From Leptolyngbya sp. Prado105 (GTDB taxonomy: Bacteria; Cyanobacteriota; Cyanobacteriia; Leptolyngbyales; Leptolyngbyaceae): 32,448 nt of DNA. The translations under genes were made by a program, and so were the position numbers. The notes beneath the pieces are model-generated. The model saw nothing but the letters and a program-made list of their open reading frames with translations, did not search any database and was not told the origin of the DNA. Positions 9,161 to 18,373 of this stretch are shown here, one piece after another. Positions within the stretch are counted from its first letter, which is position 1, and each line of letters opens with the position of its first letter. The DNA is taken from assembly GCA_025454375.1 (NCBI GenBank), contig JALOOO010000058.1, positions 1 to 32,448 on the forward strand, in the 5' to 3' direction.

Positions 9161-9188
9161 AAAGCACGGAATTTCCGCGCTTTTTTTG
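9161..9188 (+). terminator. Rho-independent terminator after the pilT-like gene
   Basis: AAAGC-A-CGG pairs with CCG-C-GCTTT around a five-base loop (one A-C mismatch), followed by seven T residues at 9181-9187. It starts 27 bases after the stop codon. Confidence 0.8.
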
Positions 9189-9240
9189 TTAAATCGCTCA
9201 AAGGTAATGTGAGTATTCACTTCAGAAGATTATTAAGTTT

Positions 9241-9270
9241 TTGTCATATGATCAATTGACTCACTATAAT
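9241..9270 (+). promoter_or_regulatory. Candidate sigma-70-type promoter for ndhD
   Basis: TTGTCA at 9241-9246 and a perfect TATAAT at 9265-9270 are separated by 18 bases. The nearest downstream gene on this strand is ndhD, about 330 bases away. The match is by eye only. Confidence 0.6.
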
Positions 9271-9383
9271 GTGAACGATTGTAAAGATTTTACGGATGTA
9301 CAGACTCCGATCCGAAAATGCGCTGATTCATTGGAAAGATTCGGAGTAATTCGTCGGTGAAGCCTTTTAGATAGAGGAATCCT

Positions 9384-9413
9384 ATGTTTCACTACCTAAG
9401 AGTTCAATCCTAA
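9384..9413 (+). CDS. Possible nine-codon leader peptide in the ndhD leader
   Basis: ATG at 9384 follows AGAGGA (9373-9378) with five bases between and encodes MFHYLRVQS before TAA. It lies within the putative ndhD leader. A short frame like this can occur by chance; the well-placed ribosome binding site is the only positive sign. Confidence 0.2.
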   Translation: MFHYLRVQS

Positions 9414-9601
9414 AATCTCTACATTCTGTTGTTTAAGTTCACTTTACTTAATAAAACCAGGGTAGAATGATTCAAGTAGGTAGAAATCCTCATTGGACAT
9501 TCCACCTTATATCCAACTTGATCCGCCAAGTAGCGGATTGAGTCTCAACGGTGTAAAGCACCGATATCCCCCTTGATCTCTACAAACTGGTCACTGATGT
9601 C

Positions 9602-11200
9602 ATGGTGAGTACTTCATTTCCTTGGTTAACAGCCATAATTGCGCTTCCTCTTGTAGCCTCCTTCGCGATTCCGCTTATCCCTGACAAACAGGGCAAAACG
9701 GTTCGTTGGTATGGCTTAGGTGTCGGTTTGGCGGATCTCGTTCTTTCAATCTATGCCTTCTGGAAACATTACGATTTCCAAAATCCAGATTTTCAATTAG
9801 TCGAAAACTATGCTTGGATTCCTCAAATTGGGGTGAACTGGTCGCTGGCAGTCGATGGCATCTCAATGCCTCTGGTGGTTCTTGCAGCCCTGGTCACAAC
9901 GCTATCGATGTTGGCGGGCTGGAAAGTTACCAATAAGCCTCGCTTGTTTTACTTCCTGCTTCTGGTTATGTATAGCGCTCAAATCGGCGTATTTTGTGCC
10001 CAAGACATGATTCAGTTCTTCCTACTCTGGGAAGTTGAACTGGTTCCGGTCTACATTCTGATTGCGATTTGGGGTGGGCCGAAACGCTTATATGCTGCAA
10101 CTAAATTTATTCTCTATACGGCATTAGCTTCAGTTTTTATCCTGGTTTCAGCACTGGCGATGGCTTTCTACGGTGATAACTTCACCTTCAACATGCAGGA
10201 GCTAGGGCTGAAAGACTACTCCTTAAGCTTTGAATTACTGGCTTACGCTGGATTCTTGATTGCTTACGGAGTCAAACTTCCGATTTTTCCGCTCCACACC
10301 TGGTTGCCGGATGCTCACGGTGAGGCTTCTGCTCCAGTTTCGATGATTCTGGCTGGCGTATTGCTGAAGATGGGCGGCTACGCATTAATCCGCATGAACA
10401 TGGAAATGCTGCCTCATGCTCATGTCTACTTTGCTCCGATTCTGGCAATTCTCGGAATCGTAAATATCGTTTACGGGGCATTGGCTTCCTTTGCTCAACG
10501 CAACTTGAAGCGTCGGATGGCTTACTCGTCGATTTCGCACATGGGCTTCGTATTGCTAGGGCTTGCTTCTTTCAACGAGCTTGGAATGAGTGGTGCAGTG
10601 CTGCAAATGGTTTCTCACGGTTTGATTGCTGCGGCTCTGTTCTTCTTAGCAGGAGTGACCTACGATCGTACTCATACCTTGAACATGGATGAGATGGGCG
10701 GACTGGCAAAGAAAATGCCTTCGACCTTTGCACTGTTCACAATTTGTTCGATGGCATCACTTGCCTTGCCCGGAATGAGTGGATTTGTAGGCGAACTGGC
10801 AATCTTCCTTGGATTTACAAGCAGCGACGCTTACACTTCAACTTTCAAGGTTGTGATTCTCTTGCTGGCTGCTGTGGGGCTGATTCTGACTCCGATCTAC
10901 TTGCTCTCGATGCTGCGTGAAATGTTCTACGGCAAAGAAGGCAAAGCGGTTGTGAAAGAAATGTTCTTGGATGCGAATCCCAGAGAATTGTTTATCACCG
11001 CTTCCTTGATTATCCCGATCGTTGCAATTGGTCTTTATCCGAAGATGATTACGCAGACCTACGATGTGAAGACGGTTCAAGTTGCTCAAAATGCTCGCAA
11101 TGCAGTTCCAGTCGTTGCACAGCAAATGGGTTCGCTCCCTGGATTATCAGCCCCTCAAATCTCAGCGTCTCAGCCTGAACTCTTGGGCATGATCAAATAA
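9602..11200 (+). CDS. ndhD: NAD(P)H-quinone oxidoreductase chain 4 (NDH-1 NdhD)
   Basis: Proton-pumping membrane subunit of the thylakoid NDH-1 complex (plastoquinone reduction in respiration and cyclic electron flow around photosystem I). The protein has 532 residues, normal for NdhD, and about 14 hydrophobic segments along its length. Family hallmarks: [20 protein letters not shown] with the conserved Glu, [17 protein letters not shown] with the conserved Lys, His and Asp, [20 protein letters not shown], and [17 protein letters not shown]. The C-terminal tail after the last helix is about 50 residues. Cyanobacteria have several NdhD paralogues; I would lean to the respiratory NDH-1L type (NdhD1/D2) but cannot settle it here. 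It has its own terminator and a long leader, so it is likely monocistronic. Confidence 0.96.
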   Translation: MVSTSFPWLTAIIALPLVASFAIPLIPDKQGKTVRWYGLGVGLADLVLSIYAFWKHYDFQNPDFQLVENYAWIPQIGVNWSLAVDGISMPLVVLAALVTTLSMLAGWKVTNKPRLFYFLLLVMYSAQIGVFCAQDMIQFFLLWEVELVPVYILIAIWGGPKRLYAATKFILYTALASVFILVSALAMAFYGDNFTFNMQELGLKDYSLSFELLAYAGFLIAYGVKLPIFPLHTWLPDAHGEASAPVSMILAGVLLKMGGYALIRMNMEMLPHAHVYFAPILAILGIVNIVYGALASFAQRNLKRRMAYSSISHMGFVLLGLASFNELGMSGAVLQMVSHGLIAAALFFLAGVTYDRTHTLNMDEMGGLAKKMPSTFALFTICSMASLALPGMSGFVGELAIFLGFTSSDAYTSTFKVVILLLAAVGLILTPIYLLSMLREMFYGKEGKAVVKEMFLDANPRELFITASLIIPIVAIGLYPKMITQTYDVKTVQVAQNARNAVPVVAQQMGSLPGLSAPQISASQPELLGMIK

Positions 11201-11226
11201 GCACAAATTCCCTCAAAGAATGGTCT

Positions 11227-11253
11227 AGCCTGGGTGAAAATCCAGGCTTTTTT
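11227..11253 (+). terminator. Rho-independent terminator after ndhD
   Basis: AGCCTGG (11227-11233) pairs perfectly with CCAGGCT (11242-11248) around an eight-base loop and runs into TTTTTT. It begins 27 bases after the ndhD stop and faces the convergent pyrD. Confidence 0.88.
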
Positions 11254-11300
11254 GTCGTTAGAAATATCTCATCCCAAACTTGAGATGAGAGCAAACAGTC

Positions 11301-12416
11301 TTAACGGGTTACTGGATGAGCAGATCCGATCGCTGAAGTCAAATCATCAAATCCCGATCGCTGAAGTTTCTCTTCTAAGCCCTGCAAAATCCGCTTAACC
11401 ATAGTCGGACCTTCATAAATCCAACCGGTGTAAATTTGGATTAAACTTGCGCCTGCTGTAATTTTCTCCCAAGCATCTTCGGCTGAAAATACTCCTCCAA
11501 CTCCAATAATCGGTAAGCTTCCCTGCGTTTGTTGCCAGATGAGTCGGATTACCTCCGTCGATCGCGCTTTTACAGGCGCACCGCTAATGCCCCCCGCTTC
11601 CTCTTGAATTGACTTGCCTCGAATCATTTGGGTCTTCAAGCCATCTCGCCGAATTGTTGTATTCGTTGCAATAATTCCATCTAATCGATATTGCTGAGCC
11701 AGTTTAACGATCGCGGAAATATCTTCTGCTTCCAGATCGGGTGCAATCTTGATCAATAAAGGTTTTTCGGATTGATTCTCAGTTTGAAGGGCGGAAAGAA
11801 TCGGTTCTAATTGATCAGTGGCTTGCAGCGATCGTAAACCAGGTGTATTTGGAGAACTGACATTGACAACGAAATAATCACCTAGAGATTTCAATAAACG
11901 AAAACTGCCTAAATAATCTTCTGCGGCAGATTCGAGGGGAGTAATTTTTGATTTGCCAAGATTGATTCCGATCGGGATTCCAGTCATGCGATTCTGCAAT
12001 CGTGCTTGTAACGCCTCGGCTCCTTGGTTGTTAAATCCCATTCGGTTCAGAACAGCTAAATCTTCCACGAGTCGAAACAATCTCGGTTGTGGATTGCCCG
12101 ATTGAGCGTAAAAGGTTACAGTTCCAACTTCGATATGACCGAATCCAAAGCTGGGTAAAACGTTCGTCGCTACACCGTCTTTGTCAAATCCCGCAGCCAG
12201 TCCGATCGGATTTGGAAAATTCAATCCCCAAAGGGTCTGAGATAATTGGGGCGATTCGTACCTATAGAGCCTGTTCAACTGCGATCGTAGCCAGGTTTGC
12301 TGAGGCGAATTTAACCACGAGAGCGATCGCATAACTTGAGAATGCAAAAATTCCGGGTCAGCCTTCACTCCAGAAAACAAAACCGGACGAAGAATGGATC
12401 GATATAAATCTGACAC
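11301..12416 (-). CDS. pyrD: Dihydroorotate dehydrogenase (quinone), class 2
   Basis: Oxidises dihydroorotate to orotate in pyrimidine synthesis and passes electrons through FMN to membrane quinone. The protein has 371 residues. The N-terminal helical extension (about 1-60) is the quinone/membrane-contact region that marks class 2. Then [13 protein letters not shown] (FMN and substrate site), [39 protein letters not shown] with the class 2 catalytic Ser, [17 protein letters not shown], and the phosphate-binding [15 protein letters not shown] and [16 protein letters not shown] at the end. The start is a GTG at 12416; no strong ribosome binding site precedes it. It diverges from the GAF-domain gene with about 110 bases between them, which must hold both promoters. 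Confidence 0.95.
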   Translation of the reverse strand: MSDLYRSILRPVLFSGVKADPEFLHSQVMRSLSWLNSPQQTWLRSQLNRLYRYESPQLSQTLWGLNFPNPIGLAAGFDKDGVATNVLPSFGFGHIEVGTVTFYAQSGNPQPRLFRLVEDLAVLNRMGFNNQGAEALQARLQNRMTGIPIGINLGKSKITPLESAAEDYLGSFRLLKSLGDYFVVNVSSPNTPGLRSLQATDQLEPILSALQTENQSEKPLLIKIAPDLEAEDISAIVKLAQQYRLDGIIATNTTIRRDGLKTQMIRGKSIQEEAGGISGAPVKARSTEVIRLIWQQTQGSLPIIGVGGVFSAEDAWEKITAGASLIQIYTGWIYEGPTMVKRILQGLEEKLQRSGFDDLTSAIGSAHPVTR

Positions 12417-12528
12417 AGCAAAAATTCAGGAGATACAAAGAGAGCAACGATAGAGTAACGCATTTTAGGCGTGGAATACCGTGCAAAACCAATTCGCTCC
12501 GGGCATTCTAAGAAACGAGTAGGCAACT

Positions 12529-15291
12529 GTGCCAGTCCGTGCTATCCCCCGACAGAGCGAAATGGGTTACTCGAAAGAGACAACACAATCCCAACATCAA
12601 TTACTTGCCCTCAGTCGTGTTCTTCAACAACTGCGTGAGGGTAATACCGTCGCGATTGAAACGATTTATCTTTATCTCAACACCTGTTTCATGTTCGATC
12701 TGGTCTGGATCGGACTGTACGATCGCATTGAACATCGCTTGATTGGCAAAGGTGGAAAAAGCCCGATTCCAGATTCCTCCCTACTCAAACAACGTTTTTC
12801 TCTGACAGCAGGCGATATTCTTGAACAAGCTGTAATTCAACAAAAGCCATTGACGCTCCCAGACCTGCGAGAAGAACAGCGAGCAAACGAATGGCGAAAA
12901 TTTGCTGAGAAGGCGAATGTTCAAGGTACGATTATCTTTCCGATTACATTTAAGGATCGGTGCTATGGGGTCGCAATTTTGGGATCGCGGCTCTGGGGAA
13001 GCTTTCCAAAACCTGAGGAGCGATCGCTAATTTCGATCGCGCTTGGCGAGTTTGCCAAAACACTAGAAACCGCAGAAGTCGAATTCAAAAAACAGCAAAT
13101 TAAACTCCTCGATCGTCCTGTTCTGGCGATGCTGGGAGAACTGCGCCATCTAACGAATTTTGAGCAGCGATTAGATCGCATGGTCGATCAGACGCATCAA
13201 TTTATTCAACCGACTCGAACCAGTATTTATTGGTTTGAGCGAACTCGGCGCTGTTTTTGGCGGAGAGCAACGAGTCAGAAAGGCACTCGCTTGAGTGACG
13301 ATGCCGCAGGGGTGACTGTGCAGGAAATGAGTAGTTTTTATCAGGCACTCAAGGCGGATCAAGTGATTGCGATCGGCGAGTCGATGGGGATGCTCAGAGC
13401 GGATATCACCGTGCGGGTGATGGAGTATATTCGAGCGAGATCGCTGATTGCTGCTCCAATTCTTTACCAGAATGAACTCTTGGGATTTCTGGCTGCCGAG
13501 AGTGATGAACCGAGAATTTGGCAGGATGAGGAAAAGCAATTTATTCGGGCAACGGCACAACTGATTGCCTTGATCTCTCCGTTAGAAGAGATGGAATCGA
13601 CGATCGAGCAAATCAAACTCGATCAGGCATTGACCGCAAAAGTTGCTCAAGCAATTTACAGCAGCAGTGATGGACAAACGGCTTTACAAAATGCAGCAGC
13701 CTTGCTAGTTCAGAGACTCAAAATTGATCGAGTTCTCGCGTTGAGTTATGACTCTGATCACGATGCGTTTGAAGTTCATTACCAAATTCAGCCCAAGCAT
13801 AAGAAGACCTTGCCGCATTGGTTCGCGTCATTGAGTCCGATCGATTGGCAGATGTTGGAGAAACAGACAGGTGCGATCGTCATTGAAAACATAGAAGACG
13901 ATTTACGATTTGCTGCTTGGAGAACGCCACTTTTGGAGATGGGGGTGAGATCGCTACTGGTGTGCAATACGGCTCCCGGTCAGGTTGTAGAAGGATTGGT
14001 GATTTTGGCACATGAATCGCCGCGATCGTGGAGTCAAGCTGAAGCAGAATTAACGAAAGTTGTTGCCCAACAGATTGGAATTGTTCTAAGACAGTGGAAA
14101 TTGCAGCAGCAGAACGAACAACAGCAGAGAGTCTATCAAACGATTCAGTGGGGGTTGACCACAATTCAGCAAACCCAACATCTCGATTTGCTAGAAAAAT
14201 CGGCTTTGCAATATATTGCTCAGATTTTAGAAGCGCCCCTGACGATTTTAGTAACTTGGGCAGCAGGGCGACGAGTCGGACGGATTGTGCAATCGAATCA
14301 AGAACGCAAATTTAATCTTGATCCCGTGCTAAAAGTCTCACTCGAAACGGATATTTTTCTGCATCGCATTCTTGCCCATGAGGGTGTTTTGCCAGTCTCG
14401 ATCGACGAAATCCCAGTCGAAACTCGGCAATGGTTGAATGCACCTGCAATTGGGCAATTGCTCGCGATCACACTCAGAACTGCTGCCGAACATGAACCGA
14501 CTAGCATCCTACTCGTCGCAGATAACTTAGGTCGGCAATGGCTCGATCGAGACTTGCAGATCTTGACGACCTTAGTTGCACAGTTGGCTTGGTCACGCCG
14601 TCATTTAATTATTTCTGAAAATTTGAAGCGCGATCGAGAACGCTTAGAACGCCTCAGTTGGTATAAGCATCGCCGCTTAGAGGATATGTATCGCACCGTA
14701 AAGTTTAGTGTGTCGAAACTGAGTGAACTTGCAGATGCGACTCCACGCCAAGCTCAACTCTTGCGCCAAATCGATGATGCGATCGAACCTGCTCGGCAAG
14801 TGATCCGCGATGAGCAATGGCAGTTAACCGTGAAGAATGAGACGGTTCAGATGATTGGACTAGTCAGACGCGCCCTCGATCGCGTGGATCACCTGATCAA
14901 ACAGCGCCAGCTTTGGTCGCAAGTTCACCATGAAGTCAATCCCATGGTCTTTGGGGATATTACTAAGATTGAACTGGTTTTATATGAATTGCTCTTGATC
15001 GCCTGTCAACGTGCCAATCCAGGTGGACGGATTGATATCTGGTGTCGGCAGGTTGACGCGCAATGGATGGAGATTGCAATTACGGATGACGGCACGATCG
15101 AGCCTCGGCTGATCGAAGATCTCGAAACAGGACGAGCGGTTGATTTGCTTGCCCCTTCCACTTTAGATAAAGCTCCTGGGCTGCATCTTGCAATTTGCCA
15201 ATCTTTGATGCAGCAAATGGGATCGGAATTTAACCTTTACAGATTGGAAGATGGACGCATCATGAGTCGATTAGTACTCCCAATCGGGTAG
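12529..15291 (+). CDS. Multi-GAF sensor protein with degenerate histidine-kinase-like C-terminus
   Basis: A 920-residue soluble protein with no membrane segment. By pattern it holds about four GAF-like domains (roughly 23-180, 207-350, 370-522, 538-690); clear pieces are VQGTIIFPITFKDRCYGVAILG, SLIAAPILYQNELLGFLAAE, and SLLVCNTAPGQVVEGLVILA. I see no canonical Cys-His chromophore pair typical of phytochrome/CBCR GAFs. A helical linker (about 692-800) contains RLERLSWYKHRRLEDMYR where a dimerisation/phosphoacceptor helix would sit, but no H-E/D-x-R-T-P box. The last 120 residues look like a HATPase_c domain that has decayed: YELLLIACQ lacks the N-box Asn, and DDGTIEP replaces DxGxG. It is likely a sensory scaffold rather than an active kinase. 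The GTG at 12529 follows GAGTAGG; ATG at 12562 is an alternative. Confidence 0.85.
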   Translation: MPVRAIPRQSEMGYSKETTQSQHQLLALSRVLQQLREGNTVAIETIYLYLNTCFMFDLVWIGLYDRIEHRLIGKGGKSPIPDSSLLKQRFSLTAGDILEQAVIQQKPLTLPDLREEQRANEWRKFAEKANVQGTIIFPITFKDRCYGVAILGSRLWGSFPKPEERSLISIALGEFAKTLETAEVEFKKQQIKLLDRPVLAMLGELRHLTNFEQRLDRMVDQTHQFIQPTRTSIYWFERTRRCFWRRATSQKGTRLSDDAAGVTVQEMSSFYQALKADQVIAIGESMGMLRADITVRVMEYIRARSLIAAPILYQNELLGFLAAESDEPRIWQDEEKQFIRATAQLIALISPLEEMESTIEQIKLDQALTAKVAQAIYSSSDGQTALQNAAALLVQRLKIDRVLALSYDSDHDAFEVHYQIQPKHKKTLPHWFASLSPIDWQMLEKQTGAIVIENIEDDLRFAAWRTPLLEMGVRSLLVCNTAPGQVVEGLVILAHESPRSWSQAEAELTKVVAQQIGIVLRQWKLQQQNEQQQRVYQTIQWGLTTIQQTQHLDLLEKSALQYIAQILEAPLTILVTWAAGRRVGRIVQSNQERKFNLDPVLKVSLETDIFLHRILAHEGVLPVSIDEIPVETRQWLNAPAIGQLLAITLRTAAEHEPTSILLVADNLGRQWLDRDLQILTTLVAQLAWSRRHLIISENLKRDRERLERLSWYKHRRLEDMYRTVKFSVSKLSELADATPRQAQLLRQIDDAIEPARQVIRDEQWQLTVKNETVQMIGLVRRALDRVDHLIKQRQLWSQVHHEVNPMVFGDITKIELVLYELLLIACQRANPGGRIDIWCRQVDAQWMEIAITDDGTIEPRLIEDLETGRAVDLLAPSTLDKAPGLHLAICQSLMQQMGSEFNLYRLEDGRIMSRLVLPIG

Positions 15292-15410
15292 GATCACGGA
15301 ATTTAATCTGCTTTCGTCTTCACAAACTAAAACTCCCGATACAATGTTCGCGTAAGGCTTGAATATAAATTCGTTCAGGCTAATTCAGTTTTTTGTGATG
15401 TGAGGGCGTT

Positions 15411-15845
15411 ATGGCTGCGGCGCTGAAGTCCAGACGATCGAGAAAATCAGGTTCGGTGTCAAATTCATCGTTACGGCAATTGCCAAATCAGGAGAAGCCG
15501 CCCCAGTGGTTACGATCGCTGCTGCTGGCTCAACAAGCTTCTGTGATTGCGACTTTTGTGTTGGCAGGATCGGTGCTTGCAGTTTATGGCTGGACAGTGT
15601 ATTCTCAGCAACTCTGGGGAAGAGAATATAGCAAACTTGAGCAACTCCGCCGTGATGAGCGTCAAGTCACTGCCAATGGAGAAGTTCTCAAGAATGAAAT
15701 TGCTAATCAGTCGGCGCGTCCAAACTCAGGACTTGTTCCGTCTACGCCTGATAATATGATCTTTCTCAAAACGGCTCCAATGCGCCCTGAGAAGCCCACC
15801 CCTGCATCTCCACAATCGTCGCCCGCTGCTCCTATAGGATATTAG
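15411..15845 (+). CDS. FtsL-like small division membrane protein
   Basis: A 144-residue bitopic protein: a basic, Ser-rich cytoplasmic N-terminus (about 1-38), one membrane helix (about 41-62, SVIATFVLAGSVLAVYGWTV), a short charged helical stretch YSKLEQLRRDERQVTANGEVLKNEI on the outer side that could form a coiled coil, and a Pro-rich tail (KPTPASPQSSPAAP). This topology, small size and its position two bases upstream of ftsI match FtsL, which bridges FtsB/FtsQ and the FtsW-FtsI synthase at the septum. FtsL sequences diverge strongly, so the call rests on topology and context. Confidence 0.7.
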   Translation: MAAALKSRRSRKSGSVSNSSLRQLPNQEKPPQWLRSLLLAQQASVIATFVLAGSVLAVYGWTVYSQQLWGREYSKLEQLRRDERQVTANGEVLKNEIANQSARPNSGLVPSTPDNMIFLKTAPMRPEKPTPASPQSSPAAPIGY

Positions 15846-15847
15846 TC

Positions 15848-17791
15848 ATGTCAAAACGAGGAAAGCCCACCTCCTCACCCCGTCGTTCCATTCGCACCCC
15901 TTCGTCGGGTTCGCCGCGCTCTGTCCGTCGATCGAATCTGCCTTTTATGGTAGAACAAGCCTATGAGCGTGTATTTGACTCTTCTGCAACGGCGCAGACA
16001 GTAGGGCGGTATGTTGAGCATTGGGCTGAGCGATTCCGCACGGCTCAGGCAAAACCGAGTGTTCGTCGTCTGTTTGTTGTTTGGGCAATCCTGATGGGAG
16101 TGACGGGATTGTTGGCGTTAAACATTGTCCGTCTCCAGGTTTTTCAATCGCCGAATTTGTTAAAACAAGCGCGATCGCAGCAAACGACCTTTCTCCGTCC
16201 GTTTGTCCCACGTCGTCCCATTCACGATCGCACGGGTAATGCACTGGCAATTGATCGTCCGGTTTATACGCTGTATGCACATCCCATCGCGTTCCAACAG
16301 CCTAGAACAGAGATTGCGACAAAACTCTCTGGCATTTTGGGGGCGACTCCTGGGGAGTTGATGCAGCGATTTAATTCAGCAGAAAGTGGGGTTCGAGTCG
16401 AGTATGCGATTTCTGAAGCCGCAGCCGATCGCATTCAAACCCTTCAAATCGATGGGCTAGAACTGGCTCAACAGCAACAGCGACTCTATCCGCAACGAAA
16501 TCTCACCGCAGATGTGGTCGGATATTTGGATGTCGATCGCATTGGGCAGGCTGGGGTTGAATATAGTCACAGTAATCTGTTAGAGCGATCGGTAAAATCG
16601 GTGCGTCTGAGTCGGACGGGAGCCGGTGTGATGATGCCGGATCGGATTCCCGGTGGATTTTTGCAGTCGGATAATTTGCATTTGCAGTTGACGATCGATA
16701 GTCGAATTCAGCGTACAGCGCTTGCGGCTTTGGAACCTCAATTGCAAAAATTCAAGGCAAAACGCGGTGTTGTGATCGTTATGGATGCAAAAGAAGGCGA
16801 GATTCGAGCCTTGGTATCGGCTCCGACTTACGATCCGAATGAATTTTATAAAGCGAAGGTTGAGCAGTTTAAGAATTGGGCGTTGACGGATTTGTATGAG
16901 CCGGGATCGACGTTCAAGCCGTTAAATGTGGCGATCGCGCTGGAAGCAGGGGCGATTAAACCAAATCAAATTATCAACGATGAAGGGGCGACCCAGATTG
17001 ATGGATGGCCGATTCAGAATTTTGACTATTCTTCAGCAGGGGCGCGGGGACCGAGTACGATTACGCAGATCCTGGAGCATTCGAGTAATGTTGGGATGGT
17101 GAGAATTGTGCAGCAGATGCCTCGTCCTACTTATTATTCCTGGCTGCAAAAGATTGGGTTGGGAAAAGTAACTGGGATCGATTTGCCGTTTGAAACGTCG
17201 GGGCAGCTTAAGGATCAAAAGACATTTTCTGAATCTCCGGTAGATGCGGCGACGAGTGCCTTTGGTCAGGGTTTTTCGTTGACAGCGCTGCAACTGGTGC
17301 AACAGATCGGAATTTTGGCAAGTGGCGGGAAAATGTTAACGCCGCATGTGGTTCAAGGGTTGTTTGATGAGAATGGACAGCCTTACTGGAAAGTGCCTTT
17401 GCCTGAGTCGCAGCAGGTCTTTTCTCCACAGACAACTCAGACGGTGCTGCGGATGATGGAATCGGTTGTACAGAACGGAACTGGAAAAGCAGCGCAAATT
17501 CCGAATTATCGCATTGGGGGGAAGACGGGCACGGCGCAAAAGGCAGGACCGAATGGTGGATATATTGAGGGGGCGAAGATTACGAGTTTTGTGAGTGTTT
17601 TCCCGATCGATAATCCGCGCTATGTTGTGGCAGCCGTCATTGATGAGCCGAAGGGAGAGGATGCGTTTGGTTCGACGGTGGCGGCTCCGATCGTCAAAGC
17701 GGTGATCGAATCGTTGATTACTACCGATAAGATTCCGCCGAGTCAGCCGGATGCGCCTGCTCCAAGTGTTTTGCCGAGTCCAACGCCTTGA
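15848..17791 (+). CDS. ftsI: Division-specific peptidoglycan transpeptidase (class B PBP, FtsI)
   Basis: Class B penicillin-binding protein that cross-links septal peptidoglycan. The 647-residue protein has a basic, Ser/Arg/Pro-rich cytoplasmic extension (1-70, longer than in E. coli FtsI), one membrane anchor (about 73-95), the pedestal domain beginning FVPRRPIHDRTGNALAID, and a complete transpeptidase domain with STFK (354-357, active Ser354), SSN (412-414) and KTGTAQ (559-564). The C-terminus is a Pro-rich tail. It starts two bases after the FtsL-like gene, with AGGAT as ribosome binding site inside that gene's end, so the two are one operon. A perfect 20-pair hairpin follows 42 bases after the stop. 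Confidence 0.95.
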   Translation: MSKRGKPTSSPRRSIRTPSSGSPRSVRRSNLPFMVEQAYERVFDSSATAQTVGRYVEHWAERFRTAQAKPSVRRLFVVWAILMGVTGLLALNIVRLQVFQSPNLLKQARSQQTTFLRPFVPRRPIHDRTGNALAIDRPVYTLYAHPIAFQQPRTEIATKLSGILGATPGELMQRFNSAESGVRVEYAISEAAADRIQTLQIDGLELAQQQQRLYPQRNLTADVVGYLDVDRIGQAGVEYSHSNLLERSVKSVRLSRTGAGVMMPDRIPGGFLQSDNLHLQLTIDSRIQRTALAALEPQLQKFKAKRGVVIVMDAKEGEIRALVSAPTYDPNEFYKAKVEQFKNWALTDLYEPGSTFKPLNVAIALEAGAIKPNQIINDEGATQIDGWPIQNFDYSSAGARGPSTITQILEHSSNVGMVRIVQQMPRPTYYSWLQKIGLGKVTGIDLPFETSGQLKDQKTFSESPVDAATSAFGQGFSLTALQLVQQIGILASGGKMLTPHVVQGLFDENGQPYWKVPLPESQQVFSPQTTQTVLRMMESVVQNGTGKAAQIPNYRIGGKTGTAQKAGPNGGYIEGAKITSFVSVFPIDNPRYVVAAVIDEPKGEDAFGSTVAAPIVKAVIESLITTDKIPPSQPDAPAPSVLPSPTP

Positions 17792-17833
17792 TACGGATTC
17801 GGGATCATCAATCCAAAACATTTCAACCCAAAA

Positions 17834-17887
17834 CAAAACGTTCCGCTTTGAACCTCGATCGTTGCCAGTTCAAAGCGGAACGTTTTG
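17834..17887. terminator. Bidirectional terminator between ftsI and ndhM
   Basis: Arms 17834-17853 and 17868-17887 are exact reverse complements over 20 bases with a 14-base loop. The outer ends are AAAA/TTTT, giving T runs of four on both strands. It sits between convergent ftsI and ndhM and can serve both. Confidence 0.85.
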
Positions 17888-17916
17888 CAAATTTGCCGGA
17901 GCCTTGAGCGAATCGA

Positions 17917-18255
17917 TTAGTCTTCAGGCTTCACTTGAGGCAGACCCAGGCTGTAATTCAACACGCGGCTTTCTAAGTTGTAAGCAATCTCGCCTTTTTG
18001 TAAGAGCGATCGCACTAAATGCTCCAAATCTGACCCAATTCGGCGCAAATTGTAGTCCGTTAGCGATTCTCCACTGTAAGATTCAACCAGTTCATCGAAC
18101 TTGCTATAAATTTTTTGTAGCGCGTCTTGATTCCAAATCAACTCATTGTCGGGATCGATGTCTAGTGTCAGAACCTTATCGCTCTCAATTAGCTCATTAT
18201 TCTGAACTTCTGCCGTAAAAATATGAATGTGGCGAGTTGTGGATTTGAGTAACAT
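17917..18255 (-). CDS. ndhM: NAD(P)H-quinone oxidoreductase subunit M (NdhM)
   Basis: Small peripheral subunit of cyanobacterial and chloroplast NDH-1, located in the stromal-side arm near the ferredoxin-binding region and needed for complex assembly. The 112-residue sequence shows the family's conserved stretches MLLKSTTRHIHIFTAEV, LTLDIDPDNELIWN, KFDELVESYSGESLTDYNLR, RIGSDLEHLVRSLL and SRVLNYSLGLPQV. Length is typical of the family. AGG lies about eight bases before the ATG. It is transcribed alone, convergent with ftsI and divergent from the phosphatase gene with about 118 bases between starts. Confidence 0.95.
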   Translation of the reverse strand: MLLKSTTRHIHIFTAEVQNNELIESDKVLTLDIDPDNELIWNQDALQKIYSKFDELVESYSGESLTDYNLRRIGSDLEHLVRSLLQKGEIAYNLESRVLNYSLGLPQVKPED

Positions 18256-18373
18256 AGGCTGACCTAGGATTCGTATAACCTGCTTTAAGCATTGTAAATG
18301 GACTTCATCCGAAAAATCTCCATCACCTCGAATCTATCTATCGATCTTTCTCACTCCTAAGAATTGATTGCCC

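Larger units (their letters stand above)
9189..9601 (+). other. Long non-coding leader region ahead of ndhD
   Basis: About 410 bases without a recognisable protein gene. It holds a sigma-70-like promoter (9241-9270), a seven-pair inverted repeat ACTCCGA (9304-9310) with TCGGAGT (9341-9347), a tight hairpin ATCCGC (9521-9526) with GCGGAT (9533-9538), and a possible nine-codon open frame with its own ribosome binding site. If transcription starts just after 9270, the ndhD mRNA has a leader of about 320 bases. Confidence 0.5.

Noticed and set aside
17336-17836. Minus-strand open frame of 166 codons
   Set aside because: Lies opposite the transpeptidase domain of ftsI and runs into the terminator region; the protein is rich in Arg and has no fold-like pattern.
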